This document shows positions 49,593 to 61,167 of a stretch of 64,000 nucleotides of DNA, in pieces. Source of the stretch: DASYPQ01 sp036006425 (lineage in GTDB: Bacteria > Planctomycetota > UBA1135 > GCA-002686595); assembly GCA_036006425.1 (NCBI GenBank), contig DASYPQ010000010.1, positions 62,001 to 126,000 on the forward strand, read 5' to 3'. Position numbers and translations under genes: made by a program. The notes under the pieces were generated by a model. That model worked only from the letters and a program-made list of their open reading frames with translations. It ran no database searches and had not been told where the DNA came from. Every line of letters starts with the position of its first letter. The stretch's first letter is position 1.

Positions 49593-52526
49593 ATGAAACT
49601 CCGCTCTCTCGGCTCCGCGCTGGCGGCGGCGGCGCTGATCGCGCCGTTCGCCCGGGCTCAGAACGCCCAGGTCTCCTCGGTCGCCGTGGATCCGGCCAAT
49701 CCGGACCGCGTCTGGGTGTGCAATCTCGACAACGGAACCGTGTCGCTGATCGACGTCGCGCACGGCACCATCGCGGCGGAGATCCCGGTCGGCATCCATC
49801 CGCGCTCGCTCGCGCTGAGCGCCGACGGATCGCGCCTCTTCGTCGCGAACCAGCGCGGGACCGTCGCGCTCGACGTCAACTTCGTGACGCCGTTCAACGG
49901 ATCGGAGCTGCGCGGGTCGTTGAGCGTGATCGACACGAGCTCGCTCGCGGTGACGACGACGCTGACGAACGTCGGAGTCGAGCCCTACGGCGTCGCCGTG
50001 GCGCCGAACGGGAAGTACTTCGCCGTCACCGGTTTCCGGTCGGCGACGGTGAAGCTGTACGACACGACGAGCCTCGCGTCCCTCGCGTCGCTCCAGCTCC
50101 TGCGCAACGTCAACGACATCCCGGCGCCGTTCACGATCGCGGACGTCGACTCGAACCGGGACGGCATGGCCGACCTCGACCAGCCGCGTGGCTTCGTGAT
50201 CCGCTCCGACAGCCAGCGCATCTACGTGACGCACGGCAAGTCGCCGTTCGTCTCGTACCTCGACGTCACCCTGGACGTGCACGGCGTGCCGACCGGGATC
50301 GCGCTCGGCGGCAAGATCCGGATCGACGACTACCCGTACGATCCCGTCTTCCAGCCCACGCCCGTCCAGGTGATCCAGAGCCAGGGGAAGCCGCGCTTCC
50401 TCGAGGACATCTCTCTCTCGCCGGACGGCAGCCGCGCGCTCGTCCCGCACGTGCTGCACAACGTCAACCACGACGTGAACTTCAACTTCGGCCCGGCTTT
50501 GCCGGGCGATTTCGCGAACCGCGTCTACCCCGCGCTCACGATCGTCGACACGACGCTCGACTCGTACGGCTCGCCCGGCGACGCGTCGGGACGGCTCCAG
50601 AACGAGCTCTCGGATCCGGCGCATCCCGCTGAGTACGTGCCGTTCGGTCGCGCGGCGCGGACGCCGGCCGGGAACTTCCTCACGCTCGGAGGAGTCGGCT
50701 CGCCGCTCGTCGGCGGCCAGGCGTCCTTCGTCGTCGACGGCATGGAAGCCGGTGACACGGCCGTGCTCCTCGTCGGCCAGGTGCAGGCGACGGGATCCGG
50801 GACGCCCGCGGCGGGGATCCTCCTCCGACCGCGCTTCGTCATCCCGTTCCAGGGCAACACGGCGACCTTCGCGATCCCGAACTCGCCGACCTACGACGGC
50901 TTCGTCGGATTGGCGCAGGCGATGATCACGCATTCGGTCGCGGGGCCGAAGCTATTCAGCACCGGGCTGCGCTTCGTCGTCGGGACGCAGGGTTTCGGCG
51001 TCGGCAAGATGGGCTACCGCGCCGGCCATCCCTCGCGCGTCCTGTACAGCCCGGCCGGCGACCACGCCGTGCTCCTGAACCGCGGGTCCGAGGACGTGTT
51101 CCTCTACAAGGTCGCGGGGAGCGCGTTCGAGCTCGAGTGCGTGTTCCCGCCGCGCCACGACTTCGCGCCGCGCGCGGCGCTCGACACGACGACGCCCCTC
51201 GGCGACCTTCCGCTCGGCATGGCGCTCGTGCCCGATCTCACGACGCCGAACAACGACGACGCGCGGCTCTACGTGATCAACGAGACGACGCGCACGCTCT
51301 CCGTGCTGCGCATCGACTGGGCGACCGGGACGATCCACCACAACCGGGCCCAGATCCCGACCCACGCCGGCCCGGACGCGTTCACGCTGTCGCAGCGTCG
51401 CGGCGAGGAGCTCTTCGAGGACGCCTCGCGGCCGCAGACAGCCGGGAACTTCAACAACTCCTGCGGTTCCTGCCACTTCGAGGGCGGCGACGATGCGAAC
51501 GTCTGGCAGCGCCCGGTCGGTCCGCGTTCGACGATGCCGCTGTACGGCGGCACGCTCGGCACCGGCCTGATCCTGTGGAAGGGCGTGCGGCTGAACCTCG
51601 GCGAGACGGGTCCCATGTTCGCCGGCGAGAACGGCGGCACCGGGATCCTGTCGGACGCGGAGCAGCAGGGGCTCATCGACTACCACGAGAAGCTCGCGGT
51701 CCCGCTCAACCCGAACCTCGATCCGGTGACGGCGCAGTACAGCGCGACGGCGGCGTTCGGCCGGGATCTCTTCTTCGGCACGAACCGGACCGGGTTGAAC
51801 CCGAACCTCCGCTTCGCGGGATGCGCCACGTGCCACCCGGACGCGGAGACGAACTCGGGAAGCTTCCCGGGGCCGCGCTTCTACACCGCCGACTTCGTCA
51901 ATCCGACGTTGACGAGCGGCGACAACATCGCGACGTTCGATCCGAGCTGCTTCTCGCTGCGCGAGAACATCGTCGCGCTGAACCTGCGCAACGTGAACAC
52001 CGGGACGGACGTCGATCTCGACGGAGACGGCCTTCCCGATTCCGACCGCAACCTGGACGGCTACGACGATCGCGAGACATACGCGATCATGAACGCCGAC
52101 AAGCAAGCCGACTTCGAGCGCGACGACCCGAACGGGTACGACTGCCCGTGCGACCCGACCATCGACCCGAACTGCGATGCGGTCACGCACAAGCGCATCT
52201 TCACGCGCGCGCCGCAGCAGTTCTCGATCCCGACCAAGCTCGGCGTGTTCGCGAGTGGACCGTACTTCCACGACCAGGCGGCCTACTCGCTGCGCGGGCT
52301 CGTCGATCCGGACGTGCAGGCGCTCGATCCCGTGTACGGAAGCCCGGCATTTCCAGGGCAAACACCGTATCCCGGGCTCAACAAGATCTTCAACGACGTG
52401 CACGACTGCCGCGGGCACGAGCAGTTCGCGCCGGGAGCTTCCAAGGTCCAGCAGACCTTGCTCAGCACGCCGGCGACGATCGACGGCGACATCGAAGCCA
52501 TCCTCGCCTACATCCAGGCGCTCTAG
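49593..52526 (+). CDS. Exported YVTN beta-propeller/di-heme cytochrome c protein
   Basis: 977 residues from ATG 49593; signal peptide LGSALAAAALIAPFARA. The N-terminal 500 or so residues form a YVTN-type propeller (VWVCNLDNGTVSLIDVAHG, GIHPRSLALSADGSRLFVAN). The C-terminal third is cytochrome c-like with two heme-binding motifs, CGSCH and CATCH, plus HDQAAYSLRGL, which places it near the MauG/cytochrome c peroxidase group. A middle stretch (GILLRPRFVIPFQGNTATF) looks like the beta modules of the secreted proteins in this window. A DxDGDGLPD-type calcium motif is present (DLDGDGLPDSDRNLDG). It would act in periplasmic or surface redox chemistry; substrate unknown. Confidence 0.84.
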   Translation: MKLRSLGSALAAAALIAPFARAQNAQVSSVAVDPANPDRVWVCNLDNGTVSLIDVAHGTIAAEIPVGIHPRSLALSADGSRLFVANQRGTVALDVNFVTPFNGSELRGSLSVIDTSSLAVTTTLTNVGVEPYGVAVAPNGKYFAVTGFRSATVKLYDTTSLASLASLQLLRNVNDIPAPFTIADVDSNRDGMADLDQPRGFVIRSDSQRIYVTHGKSPFVSYLDVTLDVHGVPTGIALGGKIRIDDYPYDPVFQPTPVQVIQSQGKPRFLEDISLSPDGSRALVPHVLHNVNHDVNFNFGPALPGDFANRVYPALTIVDTTLDSYGSPGDASGRLQNELSDPAHPAEYVPFGRAARTPAGNFLTLGGVGSPLVGGQASFVVDGMEAGDTAVLLVGQVQATGSGTPAAGILLRPRFVIPFQGNTATFAIPNSPTYDGFVGLAQAMITHSVAGPKLFSTGLRFVVGTQGFGVGKMGYRAGHPSRVLYSPAGDHAVLLNRGSEDVFLYKVAGSAFELECVFPPRHDFAPRAALDTTTPLGDLPLGMALVPDLTTPNNDDARLYVINETTRTLSVLRIDWATGTIHHNRAQIPTHAGPDAFTLSQRRGEELFEDASRPQTAGNFNNSCGSCHFEGGDDANVWQRPVGPRSTMPLYGGTLGTGLILWKGVRLNLGETGPMFAGENGGTGILSDAEQQGLIDYHEKLAVPLNPNLDPVTAQYSATAAFGRDLFFGTNRTGLNPNLRFAGCATCHPDAETNSGSFPGPRFYTADFVNPTLTSGDNIATFDPSCFSLRENIVALNLRNVNTGTDVDLDGDGLPDSDRNLDGYDDRETYAIMNADKQADFERDDPNGYDCPCDPTIDPNCDAVTHKRIFTRAPQQFSIPTKLGVFASGPYFHDQAAYSLRGLVDPDVQALDPVYGSPAFPGQTPYPGLNKIFNDVHDCRGHEQFAPGASKVQQTLLSTPATIDGDIEAILAYIQAL

Positions 52527-52535
52527 GGAGCTGCT

Positions 52536-53237
52536 CTAGGACTTCCGGCGGACTTCGCAGGTCCCCTCGGCGCGCCCGATGAAGACGGCGTGCGCGAGGC
52601 CGACGAAGAGTCCGCTCTCGACGACCCCGGGGATCGCATCGATGCGATGCTCCAGCGCGGCCGCGTCCGCGATCCCGTCCGGGAAGCGGCAGTCGAGGAT
52701 CCAGTTCCCGTTGTCGGTCACGAAGGGACGACCTTCGATCTGACGCAGCGCGGGCTCGCAGCCGAAACGCGAGAGAGCGCGCGCCACGGACGGGCGCGCG
52801 AACGAGACGATCTCGACGGGGAGCGCGAAGGTGGTCCCCAATCGCTCGACCAACTTGCTCGCGCCGATCACGATCACTTCCTCGCGCGTGATCGATGCGA
52901 CCACCTTCTCGCGCAGCAACGCGCCTCCGCCGCCCTTGATCATGTCGAAGTGCGTGTCGATCTCGTCGGCGCCGTCGATCGTGAGGTCGAGGGCCTCGAC
53001 GACGTCGAGACCGACGAGCGGGATCCCGAGCGCGCGCGCCTTCGTCTCGGTGTCGAGCGACGTCGGGACGCAGCGCACGCTCAAGCGCTCGTCGCGGATC
53101 CGGTCCGCCAGGCGGAGGATCGAGTAGTGGACCGTCGAACCCGTGCCGAGTCCGACGCGCATCCCGTCCTGGACGAGATCGGCGGCGAGGCGGCCTGCGA
53201 TTTCCTTGGGGTCGTGCATCCGGGGACGCCGGGACAT
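52536..53237 (-). CDS. rpiA: Ribose-5-phosphate isomerase A
   Basis: 233 residues if ATG 53237 is used; ATG 53219 (MHDPKEIAG) is an equally good start. RpiA interconverts ribose-5-phosphate and ribulose-5-phosphate in the pentose phosphate pathway. GLGTGSTVHY, DLTIDGADEID, IKGGGGALLREK and the catalytic Glu nearby are all standard. Its stop is 9 bp from the convergent cytochrome stop. Divergent from feoA with a 131-bp gap that carries the feo promoter. Confidence 0.95.
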   Translation of the reverse strand: MSRRPRMHDPKEIAGRLAADLVQDGMRVGLGTGSTVHYSILRLADRIRDERLSVRCVPTSLDTETKARALGIPLVGLDVVEALDLTIDGADEIDTHFDMIKGGGGALLREKVVASITREEVIVIGASKLVERLGTTFALPVEIVSFARPSVARALSRFGCEPALRQIEGRPFVTDNGNWILDCRFPDGIADAAALEHRIDAIPGVVESGLFVGLAHAVFIGRAEGTCEVRRKS

Positions 53238-53330
53238 GGTAGAGGCGCAAACCCGTTCTGCGACCGGGATTCCAGGCCCCGCGGGGCGTCCGGGCGGGAG
53301 GGCGCGGGTCGCCGGAAGCGACTTCGAACG

Positions 53331-53363
53331 TGGTATACTTGAGATTCGATCTCATCTAGAGAT
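53331..53363 (+). promoter_or_regulatory. feoAB promoter with overlapping palindromic operator
   Basis: TGGTATACT at 53331-53339 is an extended -10 (TGnTATAnT). The next base starts TGAGAT-TCG-ATCTCA, a perfect 6-3-6 palindrome (53340-53354) over the expected transcription start, and a third half-site makes a second palindrome, ATCTC-ATCTA-GAGAT (53349-53363). Overlapping half-sites on a ferrous iron operon suggest a Fur- or DtxR-type metal repressor; which one is not known. Confidence 0.62.
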
Positions 53364-53368
53364 CGCCC

Positions 53369-53595
53369 GTGATCGCCCTCAAAGATCTTTCCGCCGGCCA
53401 ATGCGCGTGCCTCGTCGAGGTCGGCGGCGACCGCTCGTTCCGCCGCCGCCTCATGGAGCTCGGCCTCCTCCCCGGGACGAAGGTCCGGATGGTCCGCCGC
53501 GTCGACATCGGGGACCTCGTCGAGATCGAGGTGCGCGGGTCGCACCTCAGCCTCAGGCGCTCCGAGGCCGGCGCGGTGTTCCTCGAGGCGACCGA

Positions 53596-53599
<4 letters not shown>
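53369..53599 (+). CDS. feoA: FeoA ferrous iron transport accessory protein
   Basis: 76 residues from GTG 53369. SH3-like FeoA domain: RRLMELGLLPGTKVRMVRR and DLVEIEVRGSHLSLRRSEA are typical. FeoA acts in the cytoplasm with FeoB. The stop overlaps the feoB start (ATGA). A metal-regulator-like palindrome lies directly upstream. Confidence 0.93.
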
Positions 53600-55836
<2,237 letters not shown>

Positions 55837-55839
55837 GCG

Positions 55840-57777
55840 CTACTCGAGCGCCTTGCCGCGCAGGAACTCGACGAAGGTCGACTCGCCCGTGTACCCCGCG
55901 CGCTGGCGCAGCGTCGCACCGGTCTTCGGATCCACGACGACGTAGACCGGCGTGGCGAACGATCCCGCCATCTCCTTCTGCCGTGCGCGCGTGTCGTCCT
56001 TCTTGGGGCCGCCGTCGTTGTGGAGACGCGCCTCGATGAACTCCTTCTGCAGCACGCCGGCGACCGCCGGACGGGGGAAGACGTCCTCTTCCATCTGGCG
56101 GCAGACGACTCACGTGAAGCCCGTGAAGTTCACGAGCAGGAGCTTCCCTTCTTGCTTCGCCTGTGCGAGCGCGCCTTCGTAGTCGTCCTTGATGATCGTG
56201 TGGGCCGCGGCCGAGACCTTGCCTCCGTGGCCGGATCCGCCTCCGATCTGACCCGAGTAGTTCGGGATGATCGCGGTCATGAGCGGATCCATCCGGTTCC
56301 CGAGGGCGCCGTACGCGCAGTAGAAGGCGAAGAGGGCGAAGAACAGGCCGGCGACCATGCGGCCCGGCGAGATCTCCTGGATGGATTCGCCGACGAGCCG
56401 GATGAGCCCGAAGAGGTAGATCGCGGCCACCGCGAAGATCGCCATCCAGAGGAACAGGAACAGCTCGCGCGACAGGAACTGCCAGTTCCAGACGAGATCG
56501 ACGTTCGAGATGAACTTGAGCGCCGCGGCGATCTCGACGAAGCCGAGGGTCACCTTGAGCGTGTGCATCCACTCTCCGCTCCGGGGAAGGGCCTTCACCT
56601 TCTGCGGCACCATGGAGAGGAACATGAACGGGACGGCCATCGTCAGGCCGAAGACGCCCATTCCGAGCGCCACGCGGCCGAGGTCGCCGCTGCTCGCTCC
56701 CGTCGAAAGGAGGCTTCCGACGAACGGCGCGGTGCACGTGAAGGAGGTGACGACGAGCGTCGCCCCCATCAGGAAGACGCCGAGAAACCCGCCCTTCGAC
56801 GACGCCTGGCCGGCCAGGCTCAGGAGGAAGCCCGGCGGCTGCAGATCGACGACTCCGAAGAGGGAGAGCGCGAACAGGATGAAGAACCCCCCGATGACGA
56901 TGTTCGTGACCGGGTGCGCCGCGAACGGGATCACGATCGGGCCGACCAGAACGCCGATCAGCACGAACACGAGCACGATCCCGGCGCCGTACGCGAGCGA
57001 GAGCGAGAGCGTCCCCGTCTCGCGCTGCGTCGCCTGCTTCGTGAAGTAGGAGATCGTGATCGGGATCATCGGGTAGGTGCAGGGCATCAAGAGCGTGAAG
57101 AGGCCCCACCCGACAGCGGAGAGGAGGAAGATCCAGAGACCGGTGTCGCCCTTCGCAGGAGGCGCGGGCGTCGGTGCGGATACGGGCGTCGTGGTCGGTG
57201 CGGGCGTCGGCGCGGCGGTCGATCCGGCAGTCGGCACTGCGGCGCCATCGCCCGGCACGACGAGGTCGGCGGGAAACGCCTGGAAGAGCGCGTCCGAGCC
57301 TCTTCCCGCGACCGTCACCTTCTCGTCGTAGGGAAAGCACTGGCCGCCGGCACCGTCCTCGCACGTCGACCCGCTGAGATCGGCCGAGAGCGCGGCGAGG
57401 TTCGCGCCCGGCGCGAGGCGGCCGCGGACGTACAGGACGAGCGTCCCGTGGTGCTCACCGATGTGCGTCGGCGTCTCGTCGTCGCTGATCTTCTGCTCGA
57501 CGAACTCGGCCTTCGGAAAGCGCACGGCGCTCCACTGGAACCCCTCACCGCCGAGGTCGGCGGTCGTCGGCTTGCCGAGAGCGCCGTCCGGCGACATCTC
57601 CTCCACCGTCGGTCCGTGGTAGAGGTGCAAGCCGCGGTCGATCTTGATCTCGATCGCGACCTTGACGTCGGTGCCCTCGGCGCGGGCGTAGAGCGTCCCG
57701 CGAGCCCGATTCTGGGCGCTGGCGGCGCCCGAGAGCCACAGGCAGAGACTCAGCCAGATGAGGATTGCGCGCTTCAT
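55840..57777 (-). CDS. DsbD-type thiol-disulfide transporter, selenoprotein (UVVC), Sec at codon 556
   Basis: 645 residues if TGA 56110-56112 is read as selenocysteine; ATG 57777 is chosen because a signal peptide follows (AILIWLSLCLWLSGAASAQ). Order: DsbD N-terminal domain with STCEDGAGGQC; eight or so membrane spans with the paired Cys in MPCTYPMIPITI and TSFTCTAPFVG; then a C-terminal thioredoxin domain, LLVNFTGFT-U-VVCRQMEEDVF, to a TAG stop. DsbD carries electrons from cytoplasmic thioredoxin to periplasmic partners. Sec556 replaces the first Cys of CxxC; Cys559 is the second. Without recoding, the domain would be lost. A mutation is the alternative, but a second case in the window and the stem-loop argue against it. 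Confidence 0.86.
56076..56092 (-). promoter_or_regulatory. Candidate SECIS element of the dsbD-type gene
   Basis: In the mRNA, 17 nt after the UGA, GGAAGA pairs perfectly with UCUUCC around the 5-nt loop GGACG. The loop begins 23 nt after the UGA and starts with G, within the range known for bacterial SECIS elements. It codes for MEEDVF, so protein constraint also shapes it. Confidence 0.62.
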
Positions 57778-57880
57778 GCCTCGAATCGGTAAAGGCCGGA
57801 TCCTAGCACGCGGCCTACGGAGCCCCCTATTCTTGTGACAGTCGACGTCCGGTAAAGGACGTTCAGAACGAGGCACGACC

Positions 57881-58522
57881 ATGCAGCGATTCTCCTCCAT
57901 CTTGCTCGCGAGCGCTTTCCTCCTGTCGCTCCCGCCGCTCCAGGACCCCAAGGTCCGCGTGGACCCGCGACCCCTCCAATCGAAAGCGGTGCGCCTCGCG
58001 AACAAGAAGACGGTCGCCGCGATGCAGGGCGCCTGGAGGCTCACCGACATGCGCCTCGTCGAGCAGGACGCTGCCGGGATGAGCGAAGAAGGTTTCGAGC
58101 GCGTCGGGTTCTGTCTCGTCAGCGGCAACCACCTCTCGATCGAGTTCCACGTGCGCGTCGTCGGGGTGGGCGGAGAGGACAAGGGGCGCAGCTTCGTGAC
58201 GGGATTGCACCGCTTCGAGATCGACGACGAAGGTCAGCTGGAGACGACCACCGTGTTGGGCTCGCGCATGAGCGACAAGGGACTGCCGGAGTTCGAGGCG
58301 CCCGGAACGACTCGGCACTACGCGGTCGAGCTCTCGGGCAACTCGATGATCCTGACGCGCGACGACGGTCACACGCTGCTGTTCGATCGCCTCATCGACG
58401 ATCCGTCGCACTTCGATTTCTTCGGGAACCCCGTCACCGAGAAGGAAGCGGACGAGAGCGAAGGCACGGGCGACGAAGAGAAGGAGAAGAAGGACGACGG
58501 CGACGACGAGGGCGGACGCTAG
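57881..58522 (+). CDS. Secreted hypothetical protein with acidic/Lys tail
   Basis: 213 residues. Signal peptide (ILLASAFLLSLPPL), then a beta-rich domain of about 140 residues (AAMQGAWRLTDMRLVEQDAAG, SGNHLSIEFHVRVVG, GTTRHYAVELSGNSMILTRDDGHTLLFDRL) that recalls lipocalin-like folds. The last 30 residues are a low-complexity Glu/Asp/Lys tail. Family not recognised. Divergent from the dsbD-type gene, with a strong hairpin after its stop. Confidence 0.65.
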   Translation: MQRFSSILLASAFLLSLPPLQDPKVRVDPRPLQSKAVRLANKKTVAAMQGAWRLTDMRLVEQDAAGMSEEGFERVGFCLVSGNHLSIEFHVRVVGVGGEDKGRSFVTGLHRFEIDDEGQLETTTVLGSRMSDKGLPEFEAPGTTRHYAVELSGNSMILTRDDGHTLLFDRLIDDPSHFDFFGNPVTEKEADESEGTGDEEKEKKDDGDDEGGR

Positions 58523-58543
58523 CCGCGCCTCCAGTGAATGCCC

Positions 58544-58570
58544 GAAGGGCGGCGCCATGCGCCGCCCTTC
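58544..58570. terminator. Hairpin between convergent genes, likely bidirectional terminator
   Basis: A perfect 12-bp stem, GAAGGGCGGCGC with GCGCCGCCCTTC, and a CAT loop, between the 57881 gene and the convergent nrdJ. Downstream on the plus strand is GTCGTTTC, a weak T-tract. Confidence 0.6.
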
Positions 58571-58596
58571 GTCGTTTCAACTGATTCGTGTCGCGG

Positions 58597-61167
58597 TCAG
58601 CATTGGCTGAAGCCGCACGCGTGGCACTTGACGCAGCCCTCCTCGAAGGAGAGCGACGACGCGCACGCCGGGCACTTCAGCTTGTACTGCGAGACGTTCC
58701 GCGGCTGCCCGGCCTTCGCCCCCGCGGCTGCGAGTTGCGGCGGCCGTTGGACGAAGTCGGTCTTCGCGAGATCCGGTTCCGCGCCGCCGAGGAGCAGCGT
58801 GTGCAGTCCCACGGCGTCCTTCGCGTCCATGTAGCGTTGCAGCGCGGTCGCGAGACCGTCCGCGAGCGACATGATGCGGCCGTCCTTCGTCGGGACGGAG
58901 AGGCTCGAACCGATGCCGTCGAGCTGCTTGACCGCCATCTTGAGGCTGCCGTTCGCGCGCAGCCACAGCGAAAGGATGCGGCAGATCGCCTCGAGATCGG
59001 AGTTGGCGACGTCACCGCCCTTGCCGAGCTGCGCGAACACCTCCCGCTCGCGTCCGGAGATCGGATCGACCGAGACCTTCACGTGCATGTTGCCGAACGG
59101 CGTCATCTGACGGATCCGCAGGCAGCTCATGATCTCGGGCAGCTTGATCGGGTTGAGCTCGTCCCCGAGCTCGCCGCGCTTCGTCCGCAGCCCCGGCGCC
59201 GGTGCGGCGGCGTCCGACGGGTTGCTCGCCGGAACTTCCGCGGCCGGCGCCGCGGCGTCCGTCGCGCTCTTGTTCGAGTGCTTCAGCGCCATCGGCTGCA
59301 GATCGCGGCAACCGTCCCGGTACACCGTGACGCCCTTCACGTCCTCGTCGATCGCGAGCTCGAAGATCTGCCGCACGTCGTCGGCCGTCGCCTCATGCGG
59401 GAAATTGATCGTCTTGCTGATCGAGGAGTCGCAGTGCCGCTGGAACGCCGACTGCATCTTCATGTGCCAGTACGGCGTGATGTCGTGCGCGGTCACGAGC
59501 ACGCGCTTGACGTCATCGGGAATCTCCGCGCGGTGTTGCAGGGATCCAGCCTCGACGATGTTGTCGACCAGCTCGTCCGAGTAGAAACCGCGCCTGCGCG
59601 CGATCTGCTCGAAGACGTAGTTCACCTCGCGCATGATCGTCGGGCGACCGCGGTTGTCCTTCATCACCTGGCGGATGAACGCGAGGCTGAACATCGGCTC
59701 GATGCCGCCGGAGCAGTTGGCGATGATCGAGATCGTGCCCGTCGGCGCGACGGTGGTCGTGTAGGAGTTGCGCATCCGGCGACCCTCCTTCTCCCAGTCC
59801 GAGCCTTCCCACGCCGGGAACACGCCGCGTTCCTCGGCGAGGAGCTCCGACGCGAGGTGCGACTCGTCGTCGAGGACCTGCATCACGCGCTCGCCCCACG
59901 CACAGCCCTCCTGCGAGTTGTACGGGATGTTGAGCTTGTACAGCGCGTCCGCGAAGCCCATCACGCCGAGACCGATCCGGCGCGTGGTCTTCGACATGTT
60001 CTCGATCTGGGGCAGCGGGTACTTGTTCGCCTCGATCACGTTGTCGAGGAAGCGCGTCGTCGTGTGGATGATCGCCTTGTACTCGTCCCAGTCGAAGCGC
60101 GCGGCGGCCCCGTCGCCCTTGACGAGCGTGCCGAGGTTGATCGACCCGAGGTTGCACGAATCGAACGGGTGCAGCGGCTGCTCGCCGCAGGGATTCGTCG
60201 CTTCGATGAGGCCGACGTTCTTGATCGGGTTCCGCTCGTTGATGCGGTCGATGAACACGACCCCCGGCTCTCCCGTGCGCCAGGCGTGCTCGACGACGAG
60301 GTCCCAGATCTCGCCGACGGTCCAGAAGGCGTCCATGTCCTTGCCTTCCGCGTCGCGCTTCTTGAGCGACGACCACTGCTTCGTGCGCGGATTCTGGACC
60401 TGGTGGATCGTCTCCGGCTTCGTGCGCAACTCGTGCACGAACCGGTTCGTCACCGTCACGGAGATGTTGTAGTTCGTCAACATCCCGAGGTTGTCCTTGA
60501 ACGTGATGAACTGGACGATGTCCGGGTGATCGACGCGCAGGATGCCCATGTTGGCACCGCGGCGGAACGCGCCCTGCTGGATCGCGTCGGTCGCCTTCGA
60601 GAACACCTGGATGAAGGAGAGCGGACCCTCGGTCGTGCCGCCCGAGCTCCGGACGAGGTCGCCTTGCGGGCGCAGGCGCGAGAAGCTGAACCCCGTGCCC
60701 CCGCCCGCCTTCTGGATCAGAGCCGTCGCCTTGATCGAATCGAAGATCCCTTCGATCGAGTCCTCGACGGGCAACACGAAGCAGGCGGAGAGCATCCCCA
60801 TCTCGCGACCCGCGTTCATGAGCGTCGGGCTGTTCGGCATGAACAGGCGCTTCGCCATCAGGAGGTAGAACTCCCGCGCCACAGCGAGCGCGCGCTCGGC
60901 CGAGCCGTTCGGGAAGTCGATCTCAGGGCGTGCGATGTTCGACGCGACCCGCCAGAAGAGCTCGCGGGGTGTCTCGCACACCTTGCCCGTGTTCGGGTCC
61001 TTCTTGAGGTAACGGCGCTCGAGGACCGTGACCGCGTTCTCGGTCAGGTCCGGGTCGGGGAGATCTTGGGGAGGCGCGATGGCCTCGAGCTCGGCGAGTA
61101 CATCCACGGAAGTGCGGGCTTCGGTCGGATGGGAGGCTCTCAGGAGTGAGGAGGCGGTGGGCTTCAA
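58597..61167 (-). CDS. nrdJ: Adenosylcobalamin-dependent ribonucleotide reductase (class II)
   Basis: 856 residues from a TTG at 61167 (the first in-frame ATG is well inside the conserved region). It reduces ribonucleotides using B12. Signatures: MPNSPTLMNAG, LSACFVLPVEDSI, GTGFSFSRLRP, the catalytic NPCGEQPLHPFDSCNLGS and YTTTVAPTGTISIIANC. The C-terminus has a B12-RNR insertion and ends in a Cys-rich ribbon (CPACASSL, CVKCHACGFSQC) used for re-reduction or zinc. It functions with or without oxygen. No cobalamin riboswitch was seen upstream. Probably monocistronic. Confidence 0.94.
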   Translation of the reverse strand: MKPTASSLLRASHPTEARTSVDVLAELEAIAPPQDLPDPDLTENAVTVLERRYLKKDPNTGKVCETPRELFWRVASNIARPEIDFPNGSAERALAVAREFYLLMAKRLFMPNSPTLMNAGREMGMLSACFVLPVEDSIEGIFDSIKATALIQKAGGGTGFSFSRLRPQGDLVRSSGGTTEGPLSFIQVFSKATDAIQQGAFRRGANMGILRVDHPDIVQFITFKDNLGMLTNYNISVTVTNRFVHELRTKPETIHQVQNPRTKQWSSLKKRDAEGKDMDAFWTVGEIWDLVVEHAWRTGEPGVVFIDRINERNPIKNVGLIEATNPCGEQPLHPFDSCNLGSINLGTLVKGDGAAARFDWDEYKAIIHTTTRFLDNVIEANKYPLPQIENMSKTTRRIGLGVMGFADALYKLNIPYNSQEGCAWGERVMQVLDDESHLASELLAEERGVFPAWEGSDWEKEGRRMRNSYTTTVAPTGTISIIANCSGGIEPMFSLAFIRQVMKDNRGRPTIMREVNYVFEQIARRRGFYSDELVDNIVEAGSLQHRAEIPDDVKRVLVTAHDITPYWHMKMQSAFQRHCDSSISKTINFPHEATADDVRQIFELAIDEDVKGVTVYRDGCRDLQPMALKHSNKSATDAAAPAAEVPASNPSDAAAPAPGLRTKRGELGDELNPIKLPEIMSCLRIRQMTPFGNMHVKVSVDPISGREREVFAQLGKGGDVANSDLEAICRILSLWLRANGSLKMAVKQLDGIGSSLSVPTKDGRIMSLADGLATALQRYMDAKDAVGLHTLLLGGAEPDLAKTDFVQRPPQLAAAGAKAGQPRNVSQYKLKCPACASSLSFEEGCVKCHACGFSQC

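Noticed and set aside
55840..56094. A separate 84-residue gene downstream of a truncated dsbD
   Set aside because: It is in frame with the DsbD reading frame and supplies the rest of the thioredoxin domain; the only interruption is the TGA at the CxxC position.
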